Assembly: GCF_024628805.1 (NCBI RefSeq)
Contig: NZ_CP102382.1
Coordinates: 248,001 to 312,000 of the forward strand
Length of the DNA stretch: 64,000 nucleotides
Reading direction: 5' to 3'
DNA from: Paenimyroides aestuarii
Lineage (GTDB): Bacteria > Bacteroidota > Bacteroidia > Flavobacteriales > Flavobacteriaceae
A program made the position numbers and the translations under genes. The notes under the pieces were generated by a model. That model did no database searches. It worked only from the letters and a program-made list of their open reading frames with translations, and had not been told where the DNA came from. Numbering within the stretch: the stretch's first letter is position 1; every line of letters begins with the position of its first letter. Shown here in pieces: positions 16,594 to 25,507 of this stretch.

Positions 16594-17625
16594 TTAAAAG
16601 TTAACTGACGGGCAGTTACATTTGTAATTACTTTCTCTACACAAGAAGTTGAAACCAAGTGTTAACTGGTGAAAACCTCCATTTGCAAACTGCACTTCAC
16701 CAAATTGGTGCGAATAAGTGTAACCCACCATAATGTTTTTGAATTTAACACCCAATATCGGTGAAACAGAATGATAGTTTTGTTTTTTAACTTCTCCGTT
16801 TACATCTTTCATGTATTCAGCCCCTTCAAACATGGTTCTGTAAGAAATACCTGCAAAAAATTGTCCGTTAGAAAATTCCTTATACATTTTAAGGTTAAGG
16901 TCTAACATTTTCTCTTCTGTAGCTTCAGCGTATTGGAATAAAACCGATGGTTCCCATGAGAAACCTTGGTCGCGATAAGATCTGTATCCTCGGTTTTTAG
17001 AAAACACATAACCTGCAGAAACAATGTATCGGCGAATGTTATCGTTTTCAACCATTGAATAAATTTCACGATCGGTAGTGATTACGTTTTTAACCGTACC
17101 GTGTGCATAAAAGTCTAAGAAGTGGTATGAAGCACCAATATCTACATTAAAATAGTTGTATCTTAATTCCTCTCCAGTAACTGAAGGATCAAAAATATTG
17201 CCCCATTCACTTTGGTCTAATTGCGAATTCACCATACCGGCACTAATACCAAAAGATAGTTTATTCAAATCATAATCGCTTCGTGAAAAAGTGATATGGT
17301 GTGCATAAGTTACTTTTGCTCCTGCTTGTTTATGGTATCCATTTCTATCGTTAAAAGCGATGAAACCAATTCCTGATCGCTCCGAAATAGCGGTATTAAC
17401 ACTTGCTGTTTGCAAAGCGGGTGCATCTTTTTCACCGAACCATTGCTGGCGTGCCGTTAAACGAACTTTTGCACAATTTGCTATACCCGCCATTGAAGGG
17501 TGGATAAGATAATAGTTATCTGTTAAATAATCTTGATACACAGGAATTCCTTCTTGCGCATTACTTATTTGTGACACAAATAATGAAGATATAACAACTA
17601 ATAAAGATTTAGTAAATATATTCAT
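16594..17625 (-). CDS. PorP/SprF family type IX secretion system membrane protein
   Basis: A 343-residue outer-membrane protein with signal peptide (ending SQISNAQE) and a PorP/SprF N-terminus (GIPVYQDYLTDNYYLIHPSM, AGIANCAKVRLTARQQW). Alternating beta strands follow, such as SGIGFIAFNDRNGYHKQAG, KVTYAHHITFSRSDYDLNK and ILGVKFKNIMVGYTYSHQF. The C-terminus has an unusual Cys cluster (LCRESNYKCNCPSVNF). Family members act with SprE, PorE or large adhesins in type IX secretion or anchoring. SprF-type genes usually follow a large gliding adhesin; here none is adjacent, so it is probably one of several dispersed paralogues. The 184 bases upstream are AT-rich and hold the divergent nifU promoter. 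Confidence 0.88.
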   Translation of the reverse strand: MNIFTKSLLVVISSLFVSQISNAQEGIPVYQDYLTDNYYLIHPSMAGIANCAKVRLTARQQWFGEKDAPALQTASVNTAISERSGIGFIAFNDRNGYHKQAGAKVTYAHHITFSRSDYDLNKLSFGISAGMVNSQLDQSEWGNIFDPSVTGEELRYNYFNVDIGASYHFLDFYAHGTVKNVITTDREIYSMVENDNIRRYIVSAGYVFSKNRGYRSYRDQGFSWEPSVLFQYAEATEEKMLDLNLKMYKEFSNGQFFAGISYRTMFEGAEYMKDVNGEVKKQNYHSVSPILGVKFKNIMVGYTYSHQFGEVQFANGGFHQLTLGFNFLCRESNYKCNCPSVNF

Positions 17626-17809
17626 AAATTCTTTTTTTCTCTTTAGAAATGGTTAACAAATATATAAAAAACTATAATACAATATATACTATGGTTTTAA
17701 AATATATCTAAAAATGTTACGAATTCAAATATGTTAATTTTACGTTTAAATTCCAAATATAAATATTCAATTGATATTTCTTTGTTAATTTTGAAAAAAA
17801 TCTTAAAAA

Positions 17810-18712
17810 ATGTTTAAAATAAATATAAAGGACACTCAAAACCCCGCTATAATTAAATTTGAATTCCCAGATTTTATAAGCTATGGAAGCAATTTTGAGT
17901 TTAAAAACATCGATGAAACGGCAAATTCGCCTTTGGCACGTCAACTTTTTTATCTCCCTTTTGTAAAAACGGTTTACATTTCAGGAAATTTTGTTGCGGT
18001 AGAGCGTTTTTCGATTGTAGAATGGAGTGATGTGCAAGACGAAGTTAAAAAGCAAATTGAAGATTTTGTTACCAATGGTGGCAAAGTACTGATAGAAACA
18101 GAAGCAACTTCTTCTAAAAAAATTCCGGTAACAGTGTATGGCGAAACCACACCAAACCCGGGCGTACTAAAATTTGTATCAAACAAACTACTCACCAAAA
18201 CAGCGGTGGAATTTAAGAATATCGATGACGCTAAACCATCACCCTTGGCAATAGAGTTGTTTAAATTGCCTTATGTAAAAGAAGTTTTTATTGATGAAAA
18301 TTACGTTTCGGTAACAAAATTTGATGCGTATCAATGGGATGAAATTACATTAGAAGTGCGCTCATTTATTAAACAATTCATTGAAAATGGCGGAACGGTT
18401 ATCGATGAGAGTTTAATTTCGCAAACAAAAGAGCACGAACAACAACAAGAAGACTATTTTGAAAATTTAGATGTAACCTCTCAACAAATCATCAATATTT
18501 TAGAAGAATATGTAAAACCAGCTGTGCAATCAGACGGTGGTAATATCACCTTCGAAAGCTATGACGACACCAGCAAACTTGTTACTGTAACGCTAAAAGG
18601 CGCATGTAGCGGGTGCCCGTCATCAACTTTTACGTTAAAAAATGGTATCGAAAATATGCTGCGACAAATGCTTCAAAACAATGATATTGTGGTGGAAGCA
18701 TTAAACGGTTAA
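17810..18712 (+). CDS. NifU/Nfu family Fe-S cluster carrier with duplicated N-terminal domain
   Basis: A 300-residue iron-sulfur scaffold or carrier. Residues 1-90 and 105-200 are two copies of the Nfu N-terminal domain (note ANSPLARQLFYLPFVKTVYI against KPSPLAIELFKLPYVKEVFI). Residues 215-300 form the NifU C-terminal domain with the cluster-ligating CSGC at Cys266 and Cys269 in TLKGACSGCPSSTFTLKNG. The double N-terminal arrangement is normal in Bacteroidota. It should deliver 4Fe-4S clusters to apo-enzymes, for example QueG in this window. A minus-7-like TAATTTTG lies at 17786-17793, but it would give a very short leader. Confidence 0.92.
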   Translation: MFKINIKDTQNPAIIKFEFPDFISYGSNFEFKNIDETANSPLARQLFYLPFVKTVYISGNFVAVERFSIVEWSDVQDEVKKQIEDFVTNGGKVLIETEATSSKKIPVTVYGETTPNPGVLKFVSNKLLTKTAVEFKNIDDAKPSPLAIELFKLPYVKEVFIDENYVSVTKFDAYQWDEITLEVRSFIKQFIENGGTVIDESLISQTKEHEQQQEDYFENLDVTSQQIINILEEYVKPAVQSDGGNITFESYDDTSKLVTVTLKGACSGCPSSTFTLKNGIENMLRQMLQNNDIVVEALNG

Positions 18713-18765
18713 TTGATAAGGTTGAGTTTTCTCAGCCTTTTTTATTTATTCTAAAAAATACAATT

Positions 18766-20751
18766 ATGCAAAATCAGCTTAAAAACGCACATTCCCCCTA
18801 TTTGCTGCAACATGCCCAAAATCCTGTTTTTTGGCAAATGTGGAATACCCAAAACAGAAATTTTGCAAAAGAATCCAATAAATTACTCATCATTAGTATT
18901 GGATATGCCGCTTGCCATTGGTGCCACGTGATGGAAAAAGAGTGTTTTGAAGACAATGAAGTTGCACATGTGATGAATGCTTCTTTTACCAGTTTTAAGA
19001 TTGACCGCGAAGAATTACCGGCAATAGACGCATATTATATGCAGGCATTACAGCTAATGACCAAGCAAGGTGGCTGGCCGCTAAACATTGTAGCTTTGCC
19101 AAATGGTTTGCCTGTGTGGGGCGCCACTTATGTACCTAAAGCGCAATGGATAGATGTTTTAGAACAATTAGCCGAACTTTTTGCAAGCAACCCTGAAAAA
19201 ATGTATGAATATGCAGAAAAACTTCAGAATGGTATTTCGCTTGCCAATAATATGTTAGAAATTTATCCAAAACAATCAACACAATTTGACTTTAATCCTC
19301 TTTTGTCTAACTGGAAAAAAAGTTTCGATGATGAGTTTGGTGGTTATCAACGGGCACCAAAATTCATGATGCCTACTAATTTGAATTTTCTTTATCAATA
19401 TGGAATTGCAACAAACGATGCTTCCTTAACCCAGCATGTAGAGCTCACACTTTCTAAAATGGCTTATGGTGGTTTGTTTGACGTGCTTGAAGGTGGCTTT
19501 TCGCGCTATAGTGTTGATCACAAATGGCACATTCCCCACTTTGAAAAAATGTTGTATGACAATGCCCAACTGCTCACAACCTATTCCAAAGCATATCTTC
19601 GCACAAATAACACATTGTATAAAAATGTTGTAGAAAAAACAGTTGCATTCGTTACAAAAAATTGGCAAGATGCTTCGGGTGGATTTTATGCCGCATACGA
19701 TGCCGATAGTTTTAATACCGAAAATAAATTGCAAGAAGGTGCTTACTATTTTTGGCAAAAAAACGAACTTCAGGATTTAATTGACCCAAGTGAATGGAAT
19801 TTGTTTGCAGATGTTTTTTCAATTAATACCGATGGATTTTGGGAAGAAGCACAGGCGTATGTTTTATTTCAAAAAGAAGATTTAGCCGTAATTGCCAAAA
19901 AATATCATTTAAACCTCAACCATCTTGAACAACTAAAGATGAATTGGGAGCAACTTTTGTTGAAAAATCGAGAAAAAAGAACAAAGCCATTGCTTGATGA
20001 CAAAATCATCACCTCGTGGAACGCTCAACTTTTAACTGGTTTATTAATGGCAGAAAGAATCATTCCCTCACAAAAAATCAACCAAAGTATCGCATCTTTG
20101 ACTCATTTTCTGCAAACAAAAGCCTTTCAAAACAATCAATTAGGAAGAGTTTTTAAAAACAATAAATTGTATATCGATGGCACATTAGAAGATTATGCGT
20201 TTACCATTGAAGCTTTTATCCAGCTTTTCAATAAAACACAGCAACAGCAGCACCTGCAGTTTGCTCAAGAACTTACCTTTTATGCTTTAGATGTATTTTT
20301 TGATGAAAAACAAGGCTTTTTTAAAGCATCGAAAGATAACTCACTTGGTACGGTTTTTGAAATAGAAGACAATGTGATACCATCGGGCAATGCAATCATG
20401 GCTCGAAATTTATTTTATTTGGGATTTCTTTTTAAAAACGAATATTTCACAAAAGTTTCCAATGAAATGATTGAAAGGGTGCTTGCACAAATCAATTACG
20501 CCAGTGCTTATTCGGAATGGTTAACAAACTATTTATTAGTTACCAATCATTTTGAGTACATCATTTTGAAAGATGTTTCACAAGAAGAATTCCGTGCTAT
20601 TTATGAAGCAAATAAGCATCAAATAATACTGAATAATTCATTAAATATTCCTATTTTAGACGGCTATAAAAATCAAACCAAAAAATTTCAAGTTTGTACA
20701 TTACATAGTTGCCAAATAGAAACAAACGATTTTACTAAAATTTTAAATTAA
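18766..20751 (+). CDS. Thioredoxin-domain protein, YyaL/DUF255 family
   Basis: A 661-residue protein of the Spermatogenesis-associated protein 20/YyaL family. The N-terminal thioredoxin-like DUF255 domain has the active-site-like CHWC (Cys50, Cys53) within GYAACHWCHVMEKECFE and the family signature KEAQLIDREELP-like FKIDREELPAIDAYYMQ. It is followed by a six-hairpin (alpha/alpha)6 glycosidase-like region (VDHKWHIPHFEKMLYDNAQL, KPLLDDKIITSWNAQLLTGL). The biochemical role is unresolved. Length is slightly below the usual 670-700. It lies 53 bases after nifU and 5 bases before the next gene, so the three may form one operon. Confidence 0.93.
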   Translation: MQNQLKNAHSPYLLQHAQNPVFWQMWNTQNRNFAKESNKLLIISIGYAACHWCHVMEKECFEDNEVAHVMNASFTSFKIDREELPAIDAYYMQALQLMTKQGGWPLNIVALPNGLPVWGATYVPKAQWIDVLEQLAELFASNPEKMYEYAEKLQNGISLANNMLEIYPKQSTQFDFNPLLSNWKKSFDDEFGGYQRAPKFMMPTNLNFLYQYGIATNDASLTQHVELTLSKMAYGGLFDVLEGGFSRYSVDHKWHIPHFEKMLYDNAQLLTTYSKAYLRTNNTLYKNVVEKTVAFVTKNWQDASGGFYAAYDADSFNTENKLQEGAYYFWQKNELQDLIDPSEWNLFADVFSINTDGFWEEAQAYVLFQKEDLAVIAKKYHLNLNHLEQLKMNWEQLLLKNREKRTKPLLDDKIITSWNAQLLTGLLMAERIIPSQKINQSIASLTHFLQTKAFQNNQLGRVFKNNKLYIDGTLEDYAFTIEAFIQLFNKTQQQQHLQFAQELTFYALDVFFDEKQGFFKASKDNSLGTVFEIEDNVIPSGNAIMARNLFYLGFLFKNEYFTKVSNEMIERVLAQINYASAYSEWLTNYLLVTNHFEYIILKDVSQEEFRAIYEANKHQIILNNSLNIPILDGYKNQTKKFQVCTLHSCQIETNDFTKILN

Positions 20752-20756
20752 ACCTC

Positions 20757-21413
20757 ATGAAAAAAACAATCTTTATACTTTCTCTCGGATTATTTACACT
20801 TGCTACAAACGCGCAAGTTACTGTTCAAACTGGTGGAAATAATTTAACCTTTAGAAGAAGTGCAGATTTTAACGACGCTGCTGTTGCAGGATCAAAATAC
20901 ATTCAAAAATCTTTTGAAAGTGCAAAAGTGAATAACGGCACTCAAAACTTCCCAATTAGATACAATGCTTATGCAGATGTGATGGAATACAAAGACGGAA
21001 GCGATATTTTAGAGTTGATTAAAGAAAAAAACACGCATTTTGTATTTGAAGACGGTAGTGTTTATGAATTGTTGCAATATACCGATGACAAGAATTCTTA
21101 CAGCAGATACCATAAAATTTTAATGGATCAAAACAATGTGAAAGTTTCTAAATTTCAAAGTGTTAAATTGAATCCTGCAACAAAAGCTAGTAATAGTTAT
21201 GAAAGTGATTCACAAGCTTTTTACAAACAAAACAATGATTTGTATTACATTACCTATAACAATCAAACGTTTGAATTTGATGGAAAACAGAAAACCTTAG
21301 ATAAAAATATTGAAGGAAAATCGGCAGAAATTAAAAAATTCTATAAAGAAAATAAAATTAAGGAAAACGACGCCGATATGATTAAGCTGGGACATTTCTT
21401 AGCTACTCTTTAA
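20757..21413 (+). CDS. Secreted hypothetical protein
   Basis: A 218-residue protein with a clear signal peptide (MKKTIFILSLGLFTLATNAQ). The mature part is polar, rich in Lys, Asn and Asp, and probably mixed alpha/beta (KYIQKSFESAKVNNGTQNFP, DILELIKEKNTHFVFEDGSV). No named family is recognised. It starts 5 bases after the YyaL-like gene and is followed by a terminator at 21421, so it ends this transcript. Function unknown; a periplasmic location is expected. Confidence 0.78.
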   Translation: MKKTIFILSLGLFTLATNAQVTVQTGGNNLTFRRSADFNDAAVAGSKYIQKSFESAKVNNGTQNFPIRYNAYADVMEYKDGSDILELIKEKNTHFVFEDGSVYELLQYTDDKNSYSRYHKILMDQNNVKVSKFQSVKLNPATKASNSYESDSQAFYKQNNDLYYITYNNQTFEFDGKQKTLDKNIEGKSAEIKKFYKENKIKENDADMIKLGHFLATL

Positions 21414-21420
21414 AACAATG

Positions 21421-21442
21421 AAGACTCCTTTTTGGGAGTCTT
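21421..21442 (+). terminator. Terminator after the nifU-YyaL-secreted protein unit
   Basis: An 8-bp stem, AAGACTCC with GGAGTCTT, a 6-base loop and a T-rich tail directly after the stop codon at 21413. Confidence 0.8.
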
Positions 21443-21552
21443 TTCTTTTTCTAGTGGTTAACCAAAAAAGCGTTAGGTTACAAAATTTCTGCTTTTATAA
21501 ATTCTGCCAAAAAGTTCTAAACTTTGACAAAGTTCGTATTCAAAGAAAACAT

Positions 21553-22227
21553 CTAATTTGTTATTTTTTTGGTGGTAAGCATAAAATCTTTAAGGTAATA
21601 AGGTTCAAAATAAGCCACATCTACAAAATCATTCTGCTGAAACTTCTCATAACTTAATGGACTCATTTGTTTTGCTGAAGGATAAACAACATCTTCATGG
21701 AAAACAAATGTATCACTGGTTAAAACAGTTTTACATTTCAATGCACCATCGCCCACCAAATGAATATTTCCGCTTTTATCTGCAAAAGCAGTTTCATCAA
21801 TAATTAAAGCTTCGGCAGGGGTAATTGCTTTGTTGTGTTCATTAAATTGTTGGGTGAAAACTTCCATTCTTCGGGCGTCGATCATTGGAATTATCAAACC
21901 GTTTGCAACAGAAATTTGTGCTGCCAAAACTGCCAATGTATCCACAGCAATTAAGGGAATATCCAAGGCATAACACAAGCCTTTTGCAGCAGAAACACCA
22001 ATTCGCAAACCGGTATATGAACCCGGACCTTTACTAACTGCTACTGCATGCAATTGCGATAAATCAAGAGAAGCTTGGTTTAAAACATCTTTAATAAACA
22101 CATGCAATTTTTCGGCATGATTAAATTGCTCTTCGGAAAGTTCTTTAAAAGCGATGGTTGTTCCATTGGCACCAACACTTACAGAGCAATTCTTTGTAGC
22201 TGTTTCGATATTTAAAATATAAACCAT
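21553..22227 (-). CDS. tsaB: tRNA threonylcarbamoyladenosine biosynthesis protein TsaB
   Basis: A 224-residue protein of the ASKHA fold. It partners TsaD and TsaE in making t6A37 on tRNAs reading ANN codons. Diagnostic features are the start MVYILNIETATKNCSVSVG, the block VSKGPGSYTGLRIGVSAAKG and IPMIDARRMEVFTQ. The start at 22227 is chosen over a longer open frame reaching 22392, because the family begins here and the ATG shares its A with the TAA stop of the preceding gene (TAATG), which implies translational coupling. Confidence 0.94.
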   Translation of the reverse strand: MVYILNIETATKNCSVSVGANGTTIAFKELSEEQFNHAEKLHVFIKDVLNQASLDLSQLHAVAVSKGPGSYTGLRIGVSAAKGLCYALDIPLIAVDTLAVLAAQISVANGLIIPMIDARRMEVFTQQFNEHNKAITPAEALIIDETAFADKSGNIHLVGDGALKCKTVLTSDTFVFHEDVVYPSAKQMSPLSYEKFQQNDFVDVAYFEPYYLKDFMLTTKKITN

Positions 22228-22469
22228 TATGCTTTGTTTTTCTTTTTTCCTTTCATGATTCGATAAATCACAATGCCACCCACCAATAAAAGAAGATAAG
22301 GAAATGCCATTAAATACACAATTCCATCGTTTACAGCTTCGGCTTTCATCCCGGTTTCTTCGGTTTCCAACGCTGCTCTGCACATGGCACACTGAGCAAT
22401 TCCATCAACAGAAAATAGCAAACAGAAAATAGCGAATAGATATAAGGTTATAGCTTTTTTAGTGTACAT
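22227..22469 (-). CDS. Small membrane protein with Cys pair, cytochrome oxidase locus
   Basis: An 80-residue protein from MYTKKAITLYLF; a longer frame begins at 22481. It has a signal-like first helix (KAITLYLFAIFCLLFSVDG), a short exported segment with CAMCRAALETEETG, and a second membrane helix (VYLMAFPYLLLLVGGIVIYR) followed by a Lys-rich tail. The CxxC just after the predicted cleavage site could bind copper or haem, or be redox-active. It is conserved by position beside DUF420 and SCO in flavobacteria, so a role in cytochrome oxidase maturation is inferred. The gene overlaps both neighbours. Confidence 0.72.
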   Translation of the reverse strand: MYTKKAITLYLFAIFCLLFSVDGIAQCAMCRAALETEETGMKAEAVNDGIVYLMAFPYLLLLVGGIVIYRIMKGKKKNKA

Positions 22470-23001
22470 AATACGGAGCAATCATTAAATATACAATTAC
22501 GCCGGTAACGGCCACATATAACCACATGGGATAGGTGATGCGCGCCAATTTTTTGTGACGCTGATATGCACCTGCAATACCACGTACAAAAGTTACCAAC
22601 ACAAATGGAATAATGATGATGGATAAAAGAATGTGAGTAATTAAAATAAAAAAGTAAAGGTATCTTAATGCACCTTCTCCGCCAAATTTAGTTTCTACAG
22701 ATGTCATGTGATACGCCACATACATTGCCAAAAAAGCAACCGAACAGCCAATGCATATTTTTATTAAACGTTCATGCAAAGATTGGTTTCCTTTTTTAAT
22801 AGCACGCACAGCCCAAACGAGCAACACAGCTGTAATCCCGTTTATAGTTGCATAAATTGGTGGTAAAAAAGTGAGTGGTTTCACGTTGTACCCCAAATCG
22901 TGTAGGTTTACACTGAATAAAACAGCTACAACAACCGGAATGGCAATAGACAAGATCCAAATCCAAATGCTGTATTTTTTTTCAATTTGTGCACTTTCCA
23001 T
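22459..23001 (-). CDS. DUF420 membrane protein
   Basis: A 180-residue integral membrane protein with five hydrophobic segments (IWILSIAIPVVVAVLFSVNL, FLPPIYATINGITAVLLVWA, IKICIGCSVAFLAMYVAYHM, YFFILITHILLSIIIIPFVL, WLYVAVTGVIVYLMIAP). The His residues in MYVAYHM, LITHILLS and the YQRHKKLARITYPMWLYVAV block are typical of DUF420 (CtaM/YozB-like) proteins needed for haem-copper oxidase assembly in some bacteria. The ATG overlaps the SCO stop by one base (TAATG), and its 3' end overlaps the next small gene. This is tight operon packing. Confidence 0.88.
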   Translation of the reverse strand: MESAQIEKKYSIWIWILSIAIPVVVAVLFSVNLHDLGYNVKPLTFLPPIYATINGITAVLLVWAVRAIKKGNQSLHERLIKICIGCSVAFLAMYVAYHMTSVETKFGGEGALRYLYFFILITHILLSIIIIPFVLVTFVRGIAGAYQRHKKLARITYPMWLYVAVTGVIVYLMIAPYYVH

Positions 23002-23669
23002 TATTCTTTAATTAATTGTTGAATATCTTCTTTAAGCATTTTTAAGCCTTCTTCGTTGGTTCCATCATAATACGGAAAATCACCGTTTATACTGATATCC
23101 CTTGAACGAATTATTCCGTTTTTATCAATCAAAGCAAACAAGCCTGAATGTTCAAAACCGCCGGGAGCTTCGCTATTTCTGCCAACATATAAATTAAATT
23201 TACGCGACAAGGCAAAAATATCGTCTTCTTTCCCTGTTAAAAAATGCCAGTTTTTCATTGTAGCACCTAAAAACTGCGCGTGTTCTTTTAAATTTTCGGG
23301 CGTATCTGTTTCTGGGTCAATAGTGATTGATACAATTCCAAAACGCTCTTCTTTCTGAAATTCGTTTTGCAACTTCACCATATTTTCATTCATTATGGGA
23401 CAAATAGTTGGACAGGTAGAAAAGAAAAATTCCACCAAATAAACCTTTCCATCATAATCTTTGTTGGTAATGGTTTCCTTGTTTTGATTGATGAATGAAA
23501 AAGCAGGTGCTTTGCCCACTTCTAGTAAATCATTTCGGTTTGCCACATTTAAACGATCGCTTTCTACAACCGATGCGTTTTGAAACCGGTTTACGATTTT
23601 TGGTACAAAGTAAATACCAAAAACTAAAACCACCAGTGAAATCCAAATGTATGAATAGTTCTTTTTCAT
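23001..23669 (-). CDS. SCO1/SenC family copper chaperone
   Basis: A 222-residue membrane-anchored thioredoxin-fold protein. It has an N-terminal helix (YIWISLVVLVFGIYFVP), the copper-binding CxxxC as Cys86 and Cys90 in EFFFSTCPTICPIMNENM, and the conserved downstream His in GGFEHSGLFALIDKNG. SCO proteins insert copper into the CuA site of cytochrome c oxidase subunit II. It is joined to DUF420 and follows a Cys-less SCO-like gene by two bases, all on the same strand as the oxidase subunit genes further upstream. Confidence 0.92.
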   Translation of the reverse strand: MKKNYSYIWISLVVLVFGIYFVPKIVNRFQNASVVESDRLNVANRNDLLEVGKAPAFSFINQNKETITNKDYDGKVYLVEFFFSTCPTICPIMNENMVKLQNEFQKEERFGIVSITIDPETDTPENLKEHAQFLGATMKNWHFLTGKEDDIFALSRKFNLYVGRNSEAPGGFEHSGLFALIDKNGIIRSRDISINGDFPYYDGTNEEGLKMLKEDIQQLIKE

Positions 23670-23671
23670 TA

Positions 23672-24334
23672 TTAATTGGTTACGTTATCAATTCTGTTGT
23701 TTTTTTTGAGTGCCAATCGGTATTCAGCTAAAATCACCTTTACATCGTCTGCCATTTCATTGTGCAAATCGGCTGCCGAAATGGTGTTGTATCCTTCGCG
23801 ATACTCTTCTTCTCCTTTTTTGTTTTTGCCTTTTCGTCCTCGTAAGTTCAATTCTTTATCGATAATATAAACGTTCGAAGTTCCGTATTTATCATCTAAA
23901 CCACCCACCAAACCCAATTGTTTGTGGTATTCTTTGATTTCGTTGGCATCTGCCATAACATAGTGCCAATTTTTTAGGTCAACGTTTACGCCTAATTGCT
24001 GGTTTAACTTGTTAATGGCTTCTTCAGTGCCTTTTGGAGCAATCATTACGACTTGAAAATCTACAAAATCTTTATTGCGATCATAAATTTTATGGGCTAA
24101 ATTGGTGATATTACCCTCCACATATTTTATATCGGTTCCGGGAAAACCCAAAATGGTTATTTTATTTTTTAGTTGCACAGGATTTTCCGAAAGAGGTTGC
24201 CAGTTTGAAGGAAGTTCTGCAATTTTTTCGGTGACAACAGGTAGTTTTATAAAAGAATTTACACCCGATGCAAAAAACAAATATGCAACAATGGGTACTA
24301 TAAAAAGTGCTACCAAGAGCAGTAATTTTTTCAT
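23672..24334 (-). CDS. Cys-less SCO-like membrane-anchored protein
   Basis: A 220-residue protein with an N-terminal anchor (KLLLLVALFIVPIVAYLFFA) and a thioredoxin-like domain. KITILGFPGTDIKYVEG occupies the place of the redox strand and TSNVYIIDKELNLRGRKG matches the SCO strand that normally follows the metal-binding His. There is no cysteine anywhere in the protein, so it cannot bind copper as SCO does. It lies two bases ahead of the true SCO gene and is a common neighbour in flavobacterial oxidase loci. It may be a structural partner of SCO; that is inference. Confidence 0.75.
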   Translation of the reverse strand: MKKLLLLVALFIVPIVAYLFFASGVNSFIKLPVVTEKIAELPSNWQPLSENPVQLKNKITILGFPGTDIKYVEGNITNLAHKIYDRNKDFVDFQVVMIAPKGTEEAINKLNQQLGVNVDLKNWHYVMADANEIKEYHKQLGLVGGLDDKYGTSNVYIIDKELNLRGRKGKNKKGEEEYREGYNTISAADLHNEMADDVKVILAEYRLALKKNNRIDNVTN

Positions 24335-24356
24335 GGTGAAAATTTTTACAAAAATA

Positions 24357-24383
24357 AAAAAAGACGGTGTAATTACCGCCTTT
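24357..24383 (-). terminator. Terminator at the left edge of the accessory island
   Basis: A stem of about 8 bp with one G-U pair (AAGACGGT with ACCGCCTT) around TAATT lies upstream of the SCO-like gene, with a T-run on the minus strand. It would stop transcripts leaving the island before the SCO-DUF420-tsaB operon. Confidence 0.55.
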
Positions 24384-24556
24384 TTAACGCTTATTTATAG
24401 TTTAAAAACCAACTAATGTTCCAAAAATCTATTTTGATGATAAATATTTTAAGTTTTGATAGGAAACAACTGAAATATCATGTTTTTCATAGTATAATTA
24501 TTCTTAAATAAACATACTTTTTTTGCAACAAAAACTATTTGCTTTTTATTGTTGCT

Positions 24557-24574
24557 CAAAGTCGTGAGACTTTG
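24557..24574. repeat. Short palindrome after the 234-residue gene
   Basis: CAAAGTC and GACTTTG flank GTGA, a perfect 7-bp hairpin just beyond the stop codon at 24580. It may be a terminator stem without a T-run or a REP-like palindrome. It is one of several palindromic elements confined to this island. Confidence 0.45.
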
Positions 24575-24579
24575 CGTAC

Positions 24580-25284
24580 CTAGGTTTGTTTTTTCAAAAA
24601 CACTTTATCTTTCCAATATAATTTATCATTTTTTATTTTCACAAAATCTCCATCAAAATATTTCAAATATAAATTGCATGGATTAAAGTTCTGTATTTCA
24701 AAATAAAAATCATTATAATCATGTTTTAATAATGACAAATCGTATCGAAAAAAATCAATAACTAATTGATTGCTAAAAGATACGCTTATCACATCGTCAG
24801 TTAATAACAAATTCTCATTTTTAGGATAGGCCAATAAATATATTTTGTGTGTCCACAACTTTGAAACCTTAAATACTAATTTACAACCATCATTATCTTC
24901 TTGGATGTTTACATTATAAATACTACTAAAAATAAAATTATTAATATCTAACTTATTAACGTTTAAAATTTTAATAGTGATGGATAAAGAGTCTTTTAAT
25001 TCCTTCCGATATTCAGATTTTAGTAGCTTTGATTTAAATTCTTCGGATGAATGAATAGACCTGAGGCTATAATAAAATTTATCTTCCTTTTTAATATATC
25101 CTTTTGCTATTAGTGGACAAAATGATTTTCTTCTTTGATACAGTTCTTCTTCTATATCATATCGATTATGCAATTCAAAAGTATCTCCTTTTATTTTAAA
25201 CTCAAATAAATCACTTTGATATACTTCTTGAGCAGATGAATTATAATAAATAGAAAATATTAAAAATATAAAATAGTTCTTCAT
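24580..25284 (-). CDS. Secreted hypothetical protein of accessory island
   Basis: A 234-residue protein from MKNYFIFLIFSIYYNSSAQE, which is a good signal peptide; the frame is open to 25326 but the extra leader is basic and unlikely. The mature part is beta-rich with many Lys, Asp, Phe and Tyr (VYQSDLFEFKIKGDTFELHN, CKLVFKVSKLWTHKIYLLAY, DFYFEIQNFNPCNLYLKYFD). No named family is recognised. Base use is more AT-rich than the oxidase genes on either side. It lies in the Rhs-derived island and may be a former immunity or effector-associated protein, but there is no direct support. Confidence 0.65.
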   Translation of the reverse strand: MKNYFIFLIFSIYYNSSAQEVYQSDLFEFKIKGDTFELHNRYDIEEELYQRRKSFCPLIAKGYIKKEDKFYYSLRSIHSSEEFKSKLLKSEYRKELKDSLSITIKILNVNKLDINNFIFSSIYNVNIQEDNDGCKLVFKVSKLWTHKIYLLAYPKNENLLLTDDVISVSFSNQLVIDFFRYDLSLLKHDYNDFYFEIQNFNPCNLYLKYFDGDFVKIKNDKLYWKDKVFLKKQT

Positions 25285-25463
25285 TTTTTCTTTTCGTTCA
25301 AGTAATCTCCTTCCTCGCGCAATCATTTAGTTCGTGCCGCATTTAATTGAAAACAATTTTTAAAAACTGTTTATTGTTGTTTTTATAATTGCTTGCGCTA
25401 TTATATTCCAAATCTATGGAATTAATTACAAATCCCGATTGTAAAGGTTTAAAATAAAAAGCC

Positions 25464-25494
25464 CACCACACGAAAGGATTCGTGCGGTAGCGGG
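25464..25494. repeat. Partial copy of the island REP-like element
   Basis: The palindromic end of the 206-bp element (CACGAA AGGA TTCGTG, then CGGTAGCGGG) occurs here without the rest. The 60 bases to its left contain a blurred version of the other palindrome (ACAAATCCCGATTGTAA at 25429-25445). Confidence 0.6.
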
Positions 25495-25507
25495 AGTAGC
25501 TGAGGAC

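Noticed and set aside
21418..21657. Plus-strand frame starting MKTPFWESF
   Set aside because: It begins inside the terminator of the preceding gene and runs antisense into tsaB; no coding character.
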